64,000 bases of DNA, taken from the NCBI RefSeq assembly GCF_027158005.1, contig NZ_JAPVLQ010000002.1, positions 434,001 through 498,000 on the forward strand, given 5' to 3'. Below are positions 54,594 to 64,000 of the stretch, in pieces. The DNA is from Rhodococcus sp. H36-A4. Its GTDB lineage: Bacteria > Actinomycetota > Actinomycetes > Mycobacteriales > Mycobacteriaceae. The notes beneath the pieces were generated by a model that saw only the letters and a program-made list of their open reading frames with translations, did no database searches and was not told the DNA's origin. Each line of letters opens with the position of its first letter. Positions within the stretch are counted from its first letter, which is position 1. Position numbers and translations under genes: made by a program.

Positions 54594-54641
54594 TTGAATG
54601 GACCCTTCTAGCTATCTGATCGTATGAAGGGTTCATTCAAG
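54593..54641. terminator. long hairpin between bdhA and the TIGR03086 gene
   Basis: Arms CTTGAATGGACCCTTC / GAAGGGTTCATTCAAG (16 bases, one G-U pair) around a 17-base loop. No T-run, but placed between convergent gene ends; terminator or a dispersed intergenic repeat element. Confidence 0.5.
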
Positions 54642-54658
54642 CGATGGGTGAGGCGCTT

Positions 54659-55216
54659 TCAGGCCTCGCGACCCAACTGGGCGAGCACCTTTCTCTGTCG
54701 ATCGGCCGACTCCGGCACCTCGACGGCCGGACCACACACTCCCTCCATCCGAATGTTGTCGCCTATCTGCTCGATGAAGGCTTCGACGAAGTCGAGGTCC
54801 TGGTCGGCGATGGTTGCGTCGACGCCCGCCGGGTGCGCGATGTCCCACGCGTGAACGATCAAGTCAAGGCTGTAGAACGACCCGATCGACGACGCTAGAT
54901 CGGTTTTCCCGAAATGTCCGTCGTACTCGAGGTTCGCGCGGGCGGGGTCGTCGAGAATGCCCTGCATGCTGTCGCGGGTGTGGGCCCAGGCGGCGGCTGG
55001 ATTGTCGTCGACAGATGGGCCGTCGGGGATGGAGAGGCCGACGGGTTCGAGTGCGCCCTTCTCGGTCTCGATGAGGTGTTTCACGACGTCGCGGATGCTC
55101 CATCCCGCACAGGTGGAGGCGATGTCCCACTTGTCGGGCGGCACTGCCTCGATGCGGCGAGTAAGTACGCCTGCGAGGCGGCGATAGCGGTCGGCGGTCG
55201 ATTCCGGCGTGGTCAT
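54659..55216 (-). CDS. TIGR03086/maleylpyruvate isomerase-like metal-binding protein
   Basis: 185 residues. DinB-like four-helix fold: TSTADRYRRLAGVLTRRIEAVPPDKWDIAST-CAGWSIRDVVKHLIETEKG, where the His is a metal ligand, and FYSLDLIVHAWDIAHPAGVD with two further His. Members include mycothiol-dependent isomerases; the substrate is not known. The start at 55216 is set by the MTTPES residues; earlier codons overlap the tRNA region. Confidence 0.8.
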   Translation of the reverse strand: MTTPESTADRYRRLAGVLTRRIEAVPPDKWDIASTCAGWSIRDVVKHLIETEKGALEPVGLSIPDGPSVDDNPAAAWAHTRDSMQGILDDPARANLEYDGHFGKTDLASSIGSFYSLDLIVHAWDIAHPAGVDATIADQDLDFVEAFIEQIGDNIRMEGVCGPAVEVPESADRQRKVLAQLGREA

Positions 55217-55306
55217 GTGGCCGATTCTCCCAACATTCGCCCTCGTCGGAGATCGAAATCGGATTGCGTAGGAAACGGACTCCGCGGACCTGCACCGATA
55301 TGAAGA

Positions 55307-55338
55307 AAGCCCCTGCAACCGAACGGTTGCAGGGGCTT
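55307..55338 (-). terminator. terminator of tRNA-Ser(GGA)
   Basis: Stem AAGCCCCTGCAACC / GGTTGCAGGGGCTT with GAAC loop; the minus strand continues TTTCTTC. Just after the tRNA 3' end. Confidence 0.88.
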
Positions 55339-55343
55339 CTCTG

Positions 55344-55428
55344 CGGAGGATAGGGGATTTGAACCCCTGAGGGCGTTAACCCAACCCGCGTTCCAGGCGA
55401 GCGCCATAGGCCACTAGGCGAATCCTCC
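55344..55428 (-). tRNA. tRNA-Ser (anticodon GGA)
   Basis: Acceptor GGAGGAT / ATCCTCC, anticodon stem CTCGC / GCGGG with loop CTGGAAC (GGA), T-arm AGGGG / CCCCT, long variable arm. CCA is not encoded. Reads UCC and UCU. Confidence 0.97.
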
Positions 55429-55524
55429 GTGTGGAAGCGTACCGGATAACCCCCTCCAGATCCCAAACGGCCTCCGGTGAGGGCCACCGAACCGGCACGT
55501 CCGCCACTGTGGTTAGACTCTTCA

Positions 55525-56951
<1,427 letters not shown>

Positions 56952-56954
<3 letters not shown>

Positions 56955-56987
56955 ATGGAATACGCCCGAGAGGGCGTATTCCATTCA
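56952..56987. terminator. bidirectional terminator between convergent genes
   Basis: 16-base stem TGAATGGAATACGCCC / GGGCGTATTCCATTCA with GAGA loop. The stem begins with the stop codon of the aminotransferase itself. Serves both convergent transcripts; no long T-run. Confidence 0.82.
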
Positions 56988-57003
56988 GCTCTGGCGTAGT
57001 CGC

Positions 57004-58527
57004 TCAGTGACCGATAACTACCGCGCCTTCTGGCGCTTCGGCGAGTAGGCCCGGTCGCAACAGGAACCCCGTGACGACCGCGCCCAGCACGAAGATCCCA
57101 CTTGCCCACCAGAACGTCGTTGTGTAGCTGGCGAGTTCGGCGTTGGCCTGCAGCAACGCCGCACTCGATGCCGTCGCCACGTTGTCTGTGACGTACGTGG
57201 CTGCGGCGCTCGCTGCGACGGTACTGAGCAGCGCCGTACCGATCGAGCCGCCGATCTGCTGCATAGTGTTGACCGTGGCGGAGGCGACGCCCGAGTCGTC
57301 GAGGTTCACCCCGGAGATTGCACTCTGAAAGGCCGGAGCCATGGAGGCGCCGAGTCCGAGGCCCATGATGATCAAGCCGGGCAGGATGTGCATCGGGTAG
57401 GTGCTGTCCAGTGAAACCTGAGTCAGGAGACTCATTCCGACCCCGGCGATCAGCAGGCCTGTCGGAATCAGTACCCGGGGGCCGAATCGCGGCAGGATCA
57501 CTCCCGTCGAGACAGTTGCGGTCACTATCAACGCGCCGATCATCGGCATGAATGCGAATCCGGTGGTGATCGGTGTGTAGCCGAGTGTGCTCTGCATGTA
57601 ATAGGTGAGGAAGAGGAACACCGCGAACATGCCTGCGCCGGTGACGAAGACAGCGAGGAATGACCCGGCGCGTGTCCGGTCGAGGATGATGCGCAGTGGC
57701 AGCAGAGGATGCACGACGCGTCGCTGGAGGACGACGAACACTCCGAGCAATGCTGTACCGATGATGAGGAACGCAAGGGTGACCGTGTTGCCCCAGCCGT
57801 CGGATTCTGCGTGTGCGAAACCGTATACGATGGCGAACAGCGCGGCCGAGACGGTGACTGTTCCCGGAATATCGAGCTTGGGCCTGGTGGTGACCGCATG
57901 CTTGGCCAGCAGGATGAATCCGGCGATGAACGCCACCCCGGCGAAGATCAGGTTGACGTAGAGGCTCCAACGCCAGGTCGCCCACTCGGTCAGTATGCCG
58001 CCGAGCAACAGGCCCAACGCGCCACCGCCACCGGCGATTGCACCGAAGATGCCGAATGCTTTCGCTCGCTCCTTCGGATCCGTGAACGTGGTTGCCAGCA
58101 GCGACAGTGCCGCCGGTGCGAGAAGTGCACCGAATACGCCCTGGCCTGCGCGAGCTGCGACGAGCATTCCGAAGTTCACCGATGCGCCCCCGACCGCGGA
58201 CATGAGGGCGAAGCCGACGAGCCCGACGAGGAAGGTGTTGCGACGACCGAACAGATCGCTGAGTCGGCCGCCGAGGAGCAGGAGACTGCCGAAGGCCAGC
58301 GCGTAGGCGGTGATGATCCAGGAACGGTTGCTGTTGTCGAAGCCGAGATCGAGCTGGGCCGCCGGCAACGCGATGTTCACGATGGTCGCGTCCAGCACGA
58401 CCATGAGCTGAGCCAGGCCAAGGGTGGCGAGAACCAGCCAGCGAACGCGATGTGATTTTGCGTCAGCAGTTTCTTCCGAGGCCGGTGACGTCGATGTCTC
58501 GACGCTATCCGAAGACAATGCGGTCAT
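57004..58527 (-). CDS. DHA2-family MFS drug efflux transporter (EmrB/QacA type)
   Basis: 507 residues, about 14 membrane helices: LGLAQLMVVLDATIVNIALP (motif D1), LGGRLSDLFGRRNTFLVG (motif A), LLAPAALSLLATTF, and motif C region GIFGAIAGGGGALGLLLGGILTEW. ATG 58527 has AAGGAC nearby; residues before it look random. Drug:H+ antiporter of the plasma membrane. Divergent from a TetR gene, with two copies of a 25-base operator between, so repressed by it. Confidence 0.9.
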   Translation of the reverse strand: MTALSSDSVETSTSPASEETADAKSHRVRWLVLATLGLAQLMVVLDATIVNIALPAAQLDLGFDNSNRSWIITAYALAFGSLLLLGGRLSDLFGRRNTFLVGLVGFALMSAVGGASVNFGMLVAARAGQGVFGALLAPAALSLLATTFTDPKERAKAFGIFGAIAGGGGALGLLLGGILTEWATWRWSLYVNLIFAGVAFIAGFILLAKHAVTTRPKLDIPGTVTVSAALFAIVYGFAHAESDGWGNTVTLAFLIIGTALLGVFVVLQRRVVHPLLPLRIILDRTRAGSFLAVFVTGAGMFAVFLFLTYYMQSTLGYTPITTGFAFMPMIGALIVTATVSTGVILPRFGPRVLIPTGLLIAGVGMSLLTQVSLDSTYPMHILPGLIIMGLGLGASMAPAFQSAISGVNLDDSGVASATVNTMQQIGGSIGTALLSTVAASAAATYVTDNVATASSAALLQANAELASYTTTFWWASGIFVLGAVVTGFLLRPGLLAEAPEGAVVIGH

Positions 58528-58545
58528 ATTCGTCCTTCTGTCGAC

Positions 58546-58613
58546 TATGCGGAGGTGTACTCTCCGGTTATCGACCAAAGGTAGCAGCTAAGCGGAGGTC
58601 AATCCTCCGCTTA
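58546..58613. promoter_or_regulatory. twin operators between MFS pump and TetR
   Basis: TAAGCGGAGG-N5-CCTCCGCTTA (58589-58613) is perfect. TATGCGGAGG-N5-TCTCCGGTTA (58546-58570) matches it at 17 of 20 arm bases, 43 bases away. Each site lies near one gene's start. Confidence 0.75.
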
Positions 58614-58634
58614 TCGGGTGAAACGGACATTCAG

Positions 58635-59306
58635 ATGAGTGTGAGAGCTGACACAGCGGCAAAGAAGCCGCTTCGGGCCGACGCGGAACGAAACCGCAAA
58701 CGCATCGTCGAGGCAGCTCGCGAGCTGTTCGCATTGCGCGGAATCGACATCACTCTCGACGACGTCGCCGATCATGCGAAGGTCGGCGTCGGAACCGTCT
58801 ATCGGCGCTTCTCGTGCAAAGAAGAGCTCATCGATGGTGTCTTCGAACAGCGGCTCGAGGAGATGACCGTGTTCGCTGAGGAGGCGTTGACCACCGCCGA
58901 CCCGTGGCAAGGCCTCGTGGTGTTCCTCGATAGATTGTGCGAGGGGATGTCCGCAGACCGGGGTCTCGGTGAGGTCGTACTCGGCACGGACGAGGGCTGC
59001 GCGGGGATCGCGCAGGTGCGCGAACGGCTCGAGCCCTTCGTCGAGAAGATCGTACTCCGAGCGAAGGCGTCGGGTCAGCTCCGCGGCGACGTCGAGGTCA
59101 ACGACATCATTCCGCTGATCAGCATGGTCTCCACAGGCGCCGAATTCACCTCCGCGGTGGACGCCGGCAATTGGCGACGCTATTTCACCGTGGTTCTCGA
59201 CGGGCTCCGATCCGAACCCGGTGCGGCGACCGCTCTGCCGGGGCGTGCACTCACCGGAATCGAGCTCGACTCGGCCAAAGCTGCAATGCATCGCCGTCGC
59301 CGCTGA
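58635..59306 (+). CDS. TetR repressor of the MFS pump
   Basis: 223 residues. Helix-turn-helix AERNRKRIVEAARELFALRG, then ITLDDVADHAKVGVGTVYRRFSCKEELIDGVF; the C-terminal domain fits the TetR_C/SBP_bac kind found with DHA2 pumps. ATG 58635 is chosen over a long in-frame extension that crosses the operators and the pump's start. Two matching palindromes in the divergent gap are almost certainly its binding sites. Confidence 0.88.
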   Translation: MSVRADTAAKKPLRADAERNRKRIVEAARELFALRGIDITLDDVADHAKVGVGTVYRRFSCKEELIDGVFEQRLEEMTVFAEEALTTADPWQGLVVFLDRLCEGMSADRGLGEVVLGTDEGCAGIAQVRERLEPFVEKIVLRAKASGQLRGDVEVNDIIPLISMVSTGAEFTSAVDAGNWRRYFTVVLDGLRSEPGAATALPGRALTGIELDSAKAAMHRRRR

Positions 59307-59314
59307 TCTGGTTT

Positions 59315-59330
59315 TTGTGATTGTTCACAA
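59315..59330. promoter_or_regulatory. TTGTGA/TCACAA dyad upstream of lipase
   Basis: TTGTGA-TTGT-TCACAA: half-sites like CRP (TGTGA/TCACA) but with a 4-base instead of 6-base spacer. About 130 bases before the lipase gene. Confidence 0.35.
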
Positions 59331-59460
59331 GGTTCACGCCGGTGCGCGGTGGGTTGAACCATCAGTCTTTCGCCTGTGCTGTACATCACGTATGGTCCGT
59401 CACGAGTGTTGCTACTGCCTAGTAATAACGGCGGCGACAGTGGACCTATGGGGGTAATGC

Positions 59461-60768
59461 ATGCGAGCGTCACGGGTAGTCGGACCGGCCGTCGGAGCCG
59501 TTCTGCTGGCAGCAACAGCGATGACGCCCTTGGCGTCGGCTCAGCCGCCATCGGGTTCATCGACCGGATCGACGGTGGAGTCCGACTTCTACCTACCTCC
59601 GAGCCCGCTGCCCGACGGCGACGCCGGAGACGTCATTCGCTCCGAGCCCTCGAGTTTGGCGATCTCGGTGCCCACCATCGGTGGGACACTCCCCGGCGAG
59701 GCAACTCGAATCATGTACCGCAGCAATGACTCCAACGGTGATCCGATCGCAGTGACGGGCACCTACATCGATCCGGCAGCAGACTGGACCGGCCCGGGCC
59801 CGCGACCACTCGTGAGTCTCGCGCCTGGTACGCAGGGGCAGGGCGACCAGTGTGCGCCATCGAAGATGTTGAACAACCTCATCACCTACACGCCGCCGTT
59901 CGACGCCATGGTGGAGTACGAAGTGCTCGCCGCGTACGCGTTGCTGTCTCAGGGGTATGGCGTCGTCATCACCGACTACGAGGGGCTCGGCACCCCGGGT
60001 GCGCACACTTACGTCAACCGCGCTGCCGAAGGACATGCTGTTCTCGATGCTGCTCGGGCGGCGCAGAGTCTTTCCGGCACAAAGATTTCCACCGAAGGAC
60101 CGGTCGGGCTGTACGGCTACTCGCAGGGTGGTGGCGCGGCGGCGTCCGGTGCAGAGCTCGCATCCGAGTACGCGCCCGAACTGAACATCGTCGGAACGTA
60201 CGCAGGGGCTCCGCCTGCTGATCTGAAGTCGACACTCGAACAGGTGGACGGCACCATCCTCACCGGCGTTATCGGGTACACGCTCAACGGTTTGCTCGAA
60301 TCCGACCCCGATCTGCGTCAGATCCTCGACGAGAACATCAACGGCGCAGGCCAGGCGATGCTGAAACAGGTCGCGGATCAGTGTGTCGGCGACACGATTC
60401 TGACGGTCGGGTTGCATCGCACGCAGGAGTACACCAACACTGGCGAACCGATGTCGGTTGTTCTCGACAGGCTACCCAGGGCCCAAGAGATATTGGCGGC
60501 CAACAAGATCGGCGAGCGGACACCGGACGCACCCGTGCTCATCCAGTCCGGCACTTCCGATGACATCGTCCCGCACGGCCAGGCTGTGCAGCTTGCCGCT
60601 GACTGGTGCAGTCAGGGCGCTACCGTTCAGCTCAGTAGTGCGCAGGTTCCGGCCATTGTTCCAGGATCTGGTGCAGGACACCTGATTCCGGATCTACTCG
60701 GACTCGGCGAAGCGCAGAGCTGGATGAAGGATCGATTCTACGGAGTTCCGGCGCCGTCGAATTGCTGA
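59461..60768 (+). CDS. secreted lipase (LIP family)
   Basis: 435 residues. Sec signal peptide with cleavage after PLASA (residue 27), so exported. Secretory lipase fold (PF03583): nucleophile elbow GYSQGGGAA, Asp in SGTSDDIVPHG, His in SGAGHLIPDL. Cys pairs (QCAPS, DQCVG, DWCSQ and terminal NC) suggest disulfides. GGGGGT before the ATG. Hydrolyses esters outside the cell. Confidence 0.9.
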   Translation: MRASRVVGPAVGAVLLAATAMTPLASAQPPSGSSTGSTVESDFYLPPSPLPDGDAGDVIRSEPSSLAISVPTIGGTLPGEATRIMYRSNDSNGDPIAVTGTYIDPAADWTGPGPRPLVSLAPGTQGQGDQCAPSKMLNNLITYTPPFDAMVEYEVLAAYALLSQGYGVVITDYEGLGTPGAHTYVNRAAEGHAVLDAARAAQSLSGTKISTEGPVGLYGYSQGGGAAASGAELASEYAPELNIVGTYAGAPPADLKSTLEQVDGTILTGVIGYTLNGLLESDPDLRQILDENINGAGQAMLKQVADQCVGDTILTVGLHRTQEYTNTGEPMSVVLDRLPRAQEILAANKIGERTPDAPVLIQSGTSDDIVPHGQAVQLAADWCSQGATVQLSSAQVPAIVPGSGAGHLIPDLLGLGEAQSWMKDRFYGVPAPSNC

Positions 60769-60794
60769 GGTGATCTCGTACGGTCCGTGCACTG

Positions 60795-61124
60795 TCAGCG
60801 CGGGCCGTACATGATCACGGCGACGCCGAGAAGGCAGAGTACTGCTCCCGTCACGTCCCACCTGTCCGGCTCGAAACCGTCGGCAATCATTCCCCAGGCG
60901 AGAGATCCCGCGACGAAGACACCGCCGTACGCGGCGAGGATGCGGCCGAAATTGGCGTCCGGCTGCAGCGTCGCGACAAAGCCGTAAGCACCGAGCGCAA
61001 CGACACCTGCGCCGACCCAGATCCAACCGCGGTGCTCTTTGACCCCCTGCCACACCAGCCATGCCCCGCCGATCTCCAACACTGCGGCGACGCCGAACAA
61101 CAGGATGGATTTGAGTACCGTCAC
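60795..61124 (-). CDS. YnfA/UPF0060 family membrane protein
   Basis: 109 residues, four membrane helices. [96 protein letters not shown]: the YnfA pattern throughout. SMR-like dimer; YnfA has been linked to drug efflux. GTG 61124 gives the family length; an upstream GTG at 61148 adds 8 residues. No strong ribosome site for either. Confidence 0.88.
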   Translation of the reverse strand: MTVLKSILLFGVAAVLEIGGAWLVWQGVKEHRGWIWVGAGVVALGAYGFVATLQPDANFGRILAAYGGVFVAGSLAWGMIADGFEPDRWDVTGAVLCLLGVAVIMYGPR

Positions 61125-61287
61125 GTGTGCACGATTCCATATGTTCACCGAAGTGCCATAGGTTTCCTAAGTGTAGGAGGATCAACACTCGGGTAACAGA
61201 GTGAAGTACGTACACAGCGAGGGACGGCGGCGGATGATCATGATCGATCGAAGTCAATCGAGTAAGCCCAACGGAGATAGGTGACCT

Positions 61288-61941
61288 ATGCGTGAGCAGT
61301 ACAACGTCACGTTGGGGACCCTTGCGGCCGATCTGGCATCGATGTGCGGACTCGCTGAGGCAGCGATGGAGTCGGCTACCCGAGCCCTGCTCACCGCTGA
61401 TCTCGCGGTCGCCGAACACACCATCTCCGGCAGGGAAGCAATCGACCGAGCCGCAGCCGACTGGGAGCACCAAGCTTTCGGTGTCCTCGCGCTGCAGTCG
61501 CCCGTCGCACTGGACCTGCGGATCATGGTCAGTGGACTTCACATAGTCGCCGATCTCCAACGGATGGGTGGGTTGGCTATCCACGTCGCCGAGCTCGCAC
61601 GGCGCAGGCACCCGGCGCACGTACTACCGGTCGAGGTGGAGAGAGTGTTCGCCGAGATGGGACGCGTCGCCGTCGAACAGGCGGATTCGACTCGCAAGGT
61701 TCTGCTCTCCCGCGACGCGGAATTGGCCGCCGAGCTGCAGACCAAGGATGAAGCGATGGACGAACTCCACCGGAGCTTGTTCACGCTGACGTCGGCGCCG
61801 GGCTGGCCGCACGGCATTCCTGCTGCAGTCGACATCACGTTGCTCGGCCGATTCTATGAACGGTTCTCCGATCACACTGTCGAGGTTGCCAAGCGGGTCA
61901 TTTTTCTCGTCACAGGTGAATTTCGGTCCGACGAGACATAG
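61288..61941 (+). CDS. phoU: phosphate-signalling protein PhoU
   Basis: 217 residues. Two three-helix PhoU repeats. Metal-binding-like motifs in DLRIMVSGLHIVADLQRMGGLAIHVAELA and in the second half DITLLGRFYERFSDHTVEVAKRVIFLVTG (the family E-R-x-x-D-H). Represses the phosphate regulon with PstB and the sensor kinase. No pst genes lie in the window. GGAGA is about 14 bases before the ATG. Confidence 0.9.
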   Translation: MREQYNVTLGTLAADLASMCGLAEAAMESATRALLTADLAVAEHTISGREAIDRAAADWEHQAFGVLALQSPVALDLRIMVSGLHIVADLQRMGGLAIHVAELARRRHPAHVLPVEVERVFAEMGRVAVEQADSTRKVLLSRDAELAAELQTKDEAMDELHRSLFTLTSAPGWPHGIPAAVDITLLGRFYERFSDHTVEVAKRVIFLVTGEFRSDET

Positions 61942-62020
61942 TCGAGCCACACTGTGCGGCCACGACATCGCGGCTGGAACCCGATAACGGAATTTCCTGC
62001 CGCATGGGAGGATCGGAGTC

Positions 62021-62596
62021 ATGTCTCCTACTCTGCACCTGGTCGGCGACCCCGAAGCCGATGCGCTGCTCGCCGAGGACCCTTTCGCGTTGCTGATCGG
62101 AATGCTTCTCGATCAGCAGGTTCCGATGGAATCGGCATTCGCCGGTCCCAAGAAGCTCGTCGACCGTCTCGGCGATCTGGACGTCGAGACCATCGCTACG
62201 GCCGACCCTGAGGAGTTCGCGGCCGTGTGCGCCATCACGCCTGCAGTACATCGCTTTCCGGCTTCGATGGCCAAACGCATTCAAGGACTCGCGGAATACC
62301 TGGTCGAGAACTACGACGGCAACCCGGATCAGATCTGGCGCCGCGAGAGTCCTGACGGACCCGAAGTACTGAAGCGACTGAAGGCTTTGCCTGGATACGG
62401 AGATCAGAAGGCCCGCATCTTTCTCGCGTTGCTGGGCAAGCAGATGGGAGTGACGCCCGACGGGTGGCGCAAGGCCGCGGGCGCTTACGGCGACGAGGGA
62501 TCGCGGCGGTCGATTGCCGATGTCGTCGACGAGAAGTCGCTCCTCGAGGTCCGTGAATTCAAGAAGGCAGCCAAGGCAGCAGCCAAGAACAAGTGA
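62021..62596 (+). CDS. HhH-GPD-type base-excision repair protein
   Basis: 191 residues. Actinobacterial HhH-GPD family: FALLIGMLLDQQVPMESAFAGPKKL, helix-hairpin-helix LKALPGYGDQKARIFLALLGKQMG with a following Asp, and a Lys-rich tail (EFKKAAKAAAKNK). No Cys cluster, so no Fe-S loop. Probably a DNA glycosylase of unknown lesion. Its stop overlaps the next gene's GTG. Confidence 0.85.
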   Translation: MSPTLHLVGDPEADALLAEDPFALLIGMLLDQQVPMESAFAGPKKLVDRLGDLDVETIATADPEEFAAVCAITPAVHRFPASMAKRIQGLAEYLVENYDGNPDQIWRRESPDGPEVLKRLKALPGYGDQKARIFLALLGKQMGVTPDGWRKAAGAYGDEGSRRSIADVVDEKSLLEVREFKKAAKAAAKNK

Positions 62597-64000
62597 CGTA
62601 TGAGCACTGGCTGCAGAGCCTCGACGAGGCCTCGCTGGCCTCCCTTCTCCACAAGCGTCTCGACGTGGCACTCGATCCGCCGCCACGCACGTATGCCGCA
62701 CTCGGTCACCTCCTGCGGCGGGATCGATCGTTGGATGCCGCCATGCGTGAACTCGACGTGGGTGCCCTCTCATTGCTCGTGATACTCGCTGGAGGCGAAT
62801 CGATGTCGCGTTCGGACATCGGCGCAGCGGTCGCGGAGGGGATCCATTGCACGACATCCGATGTAGATCGAGCTGTGGGATCGCTGATCGATCTCGGACT
62901 CTGCTCGCCGGTAGGTGCGGGCTACGCCTCCATCGTCGACGACGTAGAACGTCTGAGTCTGCACGCGCTCCTCGAAGTGTCGCAGCCAGTCTTGGTCGAG
63001 CGAGGCGCGGCGAATGTGCAATCTCAGGAACTTGCTGTGGCCGGGTTCTGCGACCTCGTCGAAGCAGTGCTCGTCGAAGTCGATGCAGGCTCTGTGAAAG
63101 CGGTCAGGGCGGGGGGAGTGGGGAGCCGTGAGGTTCGGACGCTTGCCAAGGGCGTCGGTGCTGATGTCGACGTCGTCGAACTGGTTCTCGGTCTCTCCGG
63201 CGAGCTGCGTCTTGTCGAAGCTCGTGCCCCGCTACTGCGATGCACGACCGAGTACGACGAATGGCAATCGATGGACCGGGCAACGAAATACACCAAATTT
63301 GTGGAAGCGTGGTGGTGGTCGGAGGGCGCCGCAACGAATTCCTTGCAAGCGAACGGCAAGCGTGCTCGGATACTCGGTCCGATCGCTCCGAATCCGTCGA
63401 CGGCGGTGCTTCGTCGACGGATGATCGACTCGATCCCGGACGGTGGTTTTCTCGACGTCGACTCGGCTGTGGACTACACGGTGTGGAAGCTGCCCCGGTT
63501 CGCGGCCGAGGCAAACGCCGGTGATGTCGCGGCCGTATGGCGCGAGGCATCCGCACTCGGGATCATCGTCGACGGTGCTCCGACAGACCTGTCACGATTG
63601 CTCGGCAGGCTGGGTACTACCGTCGATGCGACGGTGTTTGCACCCGCGGTGCACGAGCTCGTTCACCGAGCAGAATCAGCAGTGCGGTTGTTGCCCGATC
63701 TCACTGCCGTGGTGTCCGGACCTGTGAGCGAACGTGTTTCGCTGCTTCTCACGGGGGCAGCGACCCGCGAAGCGCGCGGTGCTGCGTCGGCCTGGCGGTT
63801 CAGCGACCGATCGATCCGCGGCTGGCTCGATCGAGGTAGCTCCGGCGAAGAACTACTCGAGTGCTTGGCTGCAACCGCATCGACCGAAATGCCACAGTCA
63901 CTCGAATACTTGATCCGTGACGTCGTGCGCAGGCACGGGACTATCACCGTCGACGGGGTGTCCGGGCGTATCGAGTCTCGAGATGCCGCGCTCATTGCAG
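62593..64000 (+). CDS. helicase-associated protein (XPB/Ssl2-like), 5' part
   Basis: Open from GTG 62593 (overlapping the HhH-GPD stop as GTGA) to the right edge, 469 codons without a stop; the window cuts it. N-terminal helical repeats (LQSLDEASLASLLHKR, TYAALGHLLRR), then winged-helix-like parts, and near the edge LEYLIRDVVRRHGTITVDGV, which is the helicase C3/XPB-associated (PF13625) pattern. In mycobacteria such a gene lies beside the XPB helicase ercc3 (Rv0861c). Likely a DNA-repair helicase partner. Confidence 0.82.
   Translation, partial: MTYEHWLQSLDEASLASLLHKRLDVALDPPPRTYAALGHLLRRDRSLDAAMRELDVGALSLLVILAGGESMSRSDIGAAVAEGIHCTTSDVDRAVGSLIDLGLCSPVGAGYASIVDDVERLSLHALLEVSQPVLVERGAANVQSQELAVAGFCDLVEAVLVEVDAGSVKAVRAGGVGSREVRTLAKGVGADVDVVELVLGLSGELRLVEARAPLLRCTTEYDEWQSMDRATKYTKFVEAWWWSEGAATNSLQANGKRARILGPIAPNPSTAVLRRRMIDSIPDGGFLDVDSAVDYTVWKLPRFAAEANAGDVAAVWREASALGIIVDGAPTDLSRLLGRLGTTVDATVFAPAVHELVHRAESAVRLLPDLTAVVSGPVSERVSLLLTGAATREARGAASAWRFSDRSIRGWLDRGSSGEELLECLAATASTEMPQSLEYLIRDVVRRHGTITVDGVSGRIESRDAALIA

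Noticed and set aside
53823..54611. 262-codon open frame on the plus strand overlapping bdhA
   Set aside because: Arg/His/Gly-rich shadow of the dehydrogenase reading frame, with no domain pattern.
59315..59330. canonical CRP site
   Set aside because: The spacer is 4 rather than 6 bases, so it is kept only as an unassigned dyad.

Overview
The window is high-GC, tightly packed actinobacterial DNA. The best guess is Rhodococcus or a close Nocardiaceae relative. Reasons are the many GTG starts and 4-base ATGA/GTGA gene overlaps, a DUF3558 lipoprotein, an MmpL-type transporter, a mycothiol-nitroreductase-like DsbA protein, mycobacteria-like gene neighbourhoods (tyrA / deaminase-associated gene / tadA / tRNA-Ser; SRP RNA / aspartate aminotransferase) and an XPB-type helicase partner. 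Species cannot be read. No transposase, integrase, CRISPR array, plasmid or phage gene was seen.

Layout. 1-6.4 kb: end of a heterodimeric ABC exporter, MepB-like gene, glycolipid-binding protein, tyrA, tadA pair, CsbD stress protein, tRNA-Ser(CGA). 6.5-14.8 kb: small regulators and envelope proteins (TetR + FBP, two lipoproteins, PHP protein, an RDD protein coupled to an unusual nonapeptide-repeat protein, YceI, VOC, DUF3558 pair, Rrf2). 14.9-22.9 kb: TetR-MmpL operon, second heterodimeric ABC exporter, tgt. 22.9-28.3 kb: MerR/flavin oxidoreductase, alkyl sulfatase, membrane alpha/beta hydrolase. 28.6-35.0 kb: amidohydrolase, a pseudo-ABC ATPase with a YhgE/Pip membrane protein, glutamate decarboxylase and a YrhK protein. 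35.0-38.3 kb: Baeyer-Villiger monooxygenase, ferritin-like di-iron protein and SDR operon. 38.4-40.1 kb: queuosine-precursor transporter and glutamyl-queuosine synthetase, which pair functionally with tgt at 21.7 kb.

40.7-50.5 kb is the most unusual part. It holds a radical SAM protein resembling archaeal tetraether lipid synthases, a YnjBCD-like ABC importer, a TVP38/VTT membrane protein coupled to a YnjF-like CDP-alcohol phosphatidyltransferase, a MerA-like oxidoreductase coupled to an anti-sigma and an ECF sigma factor, and a methyltransferase. A shared promoter-like motif (GGGAACAC-N10-TCGA) precedes both the sigma operon and the TVP38/YnjF operon. This suggests one sigma-controlled membrane or redox stress module.

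50.5-64 kb: DsbA-like protein without its second Cys, LysR with a divergent 3-hydroxybutyrate uptake/oxidation operon, tRNA-Ser(GGA), SRP RNA, aspartate aminotransferase, MFS efflux pump with divergent TetR and two matching operators, secreted lipase, YnfA, PhoU, HhH-GPD protein, and the 5' part of an XPB/Ssl2-like helicase-associated gene that runs off the right edge.
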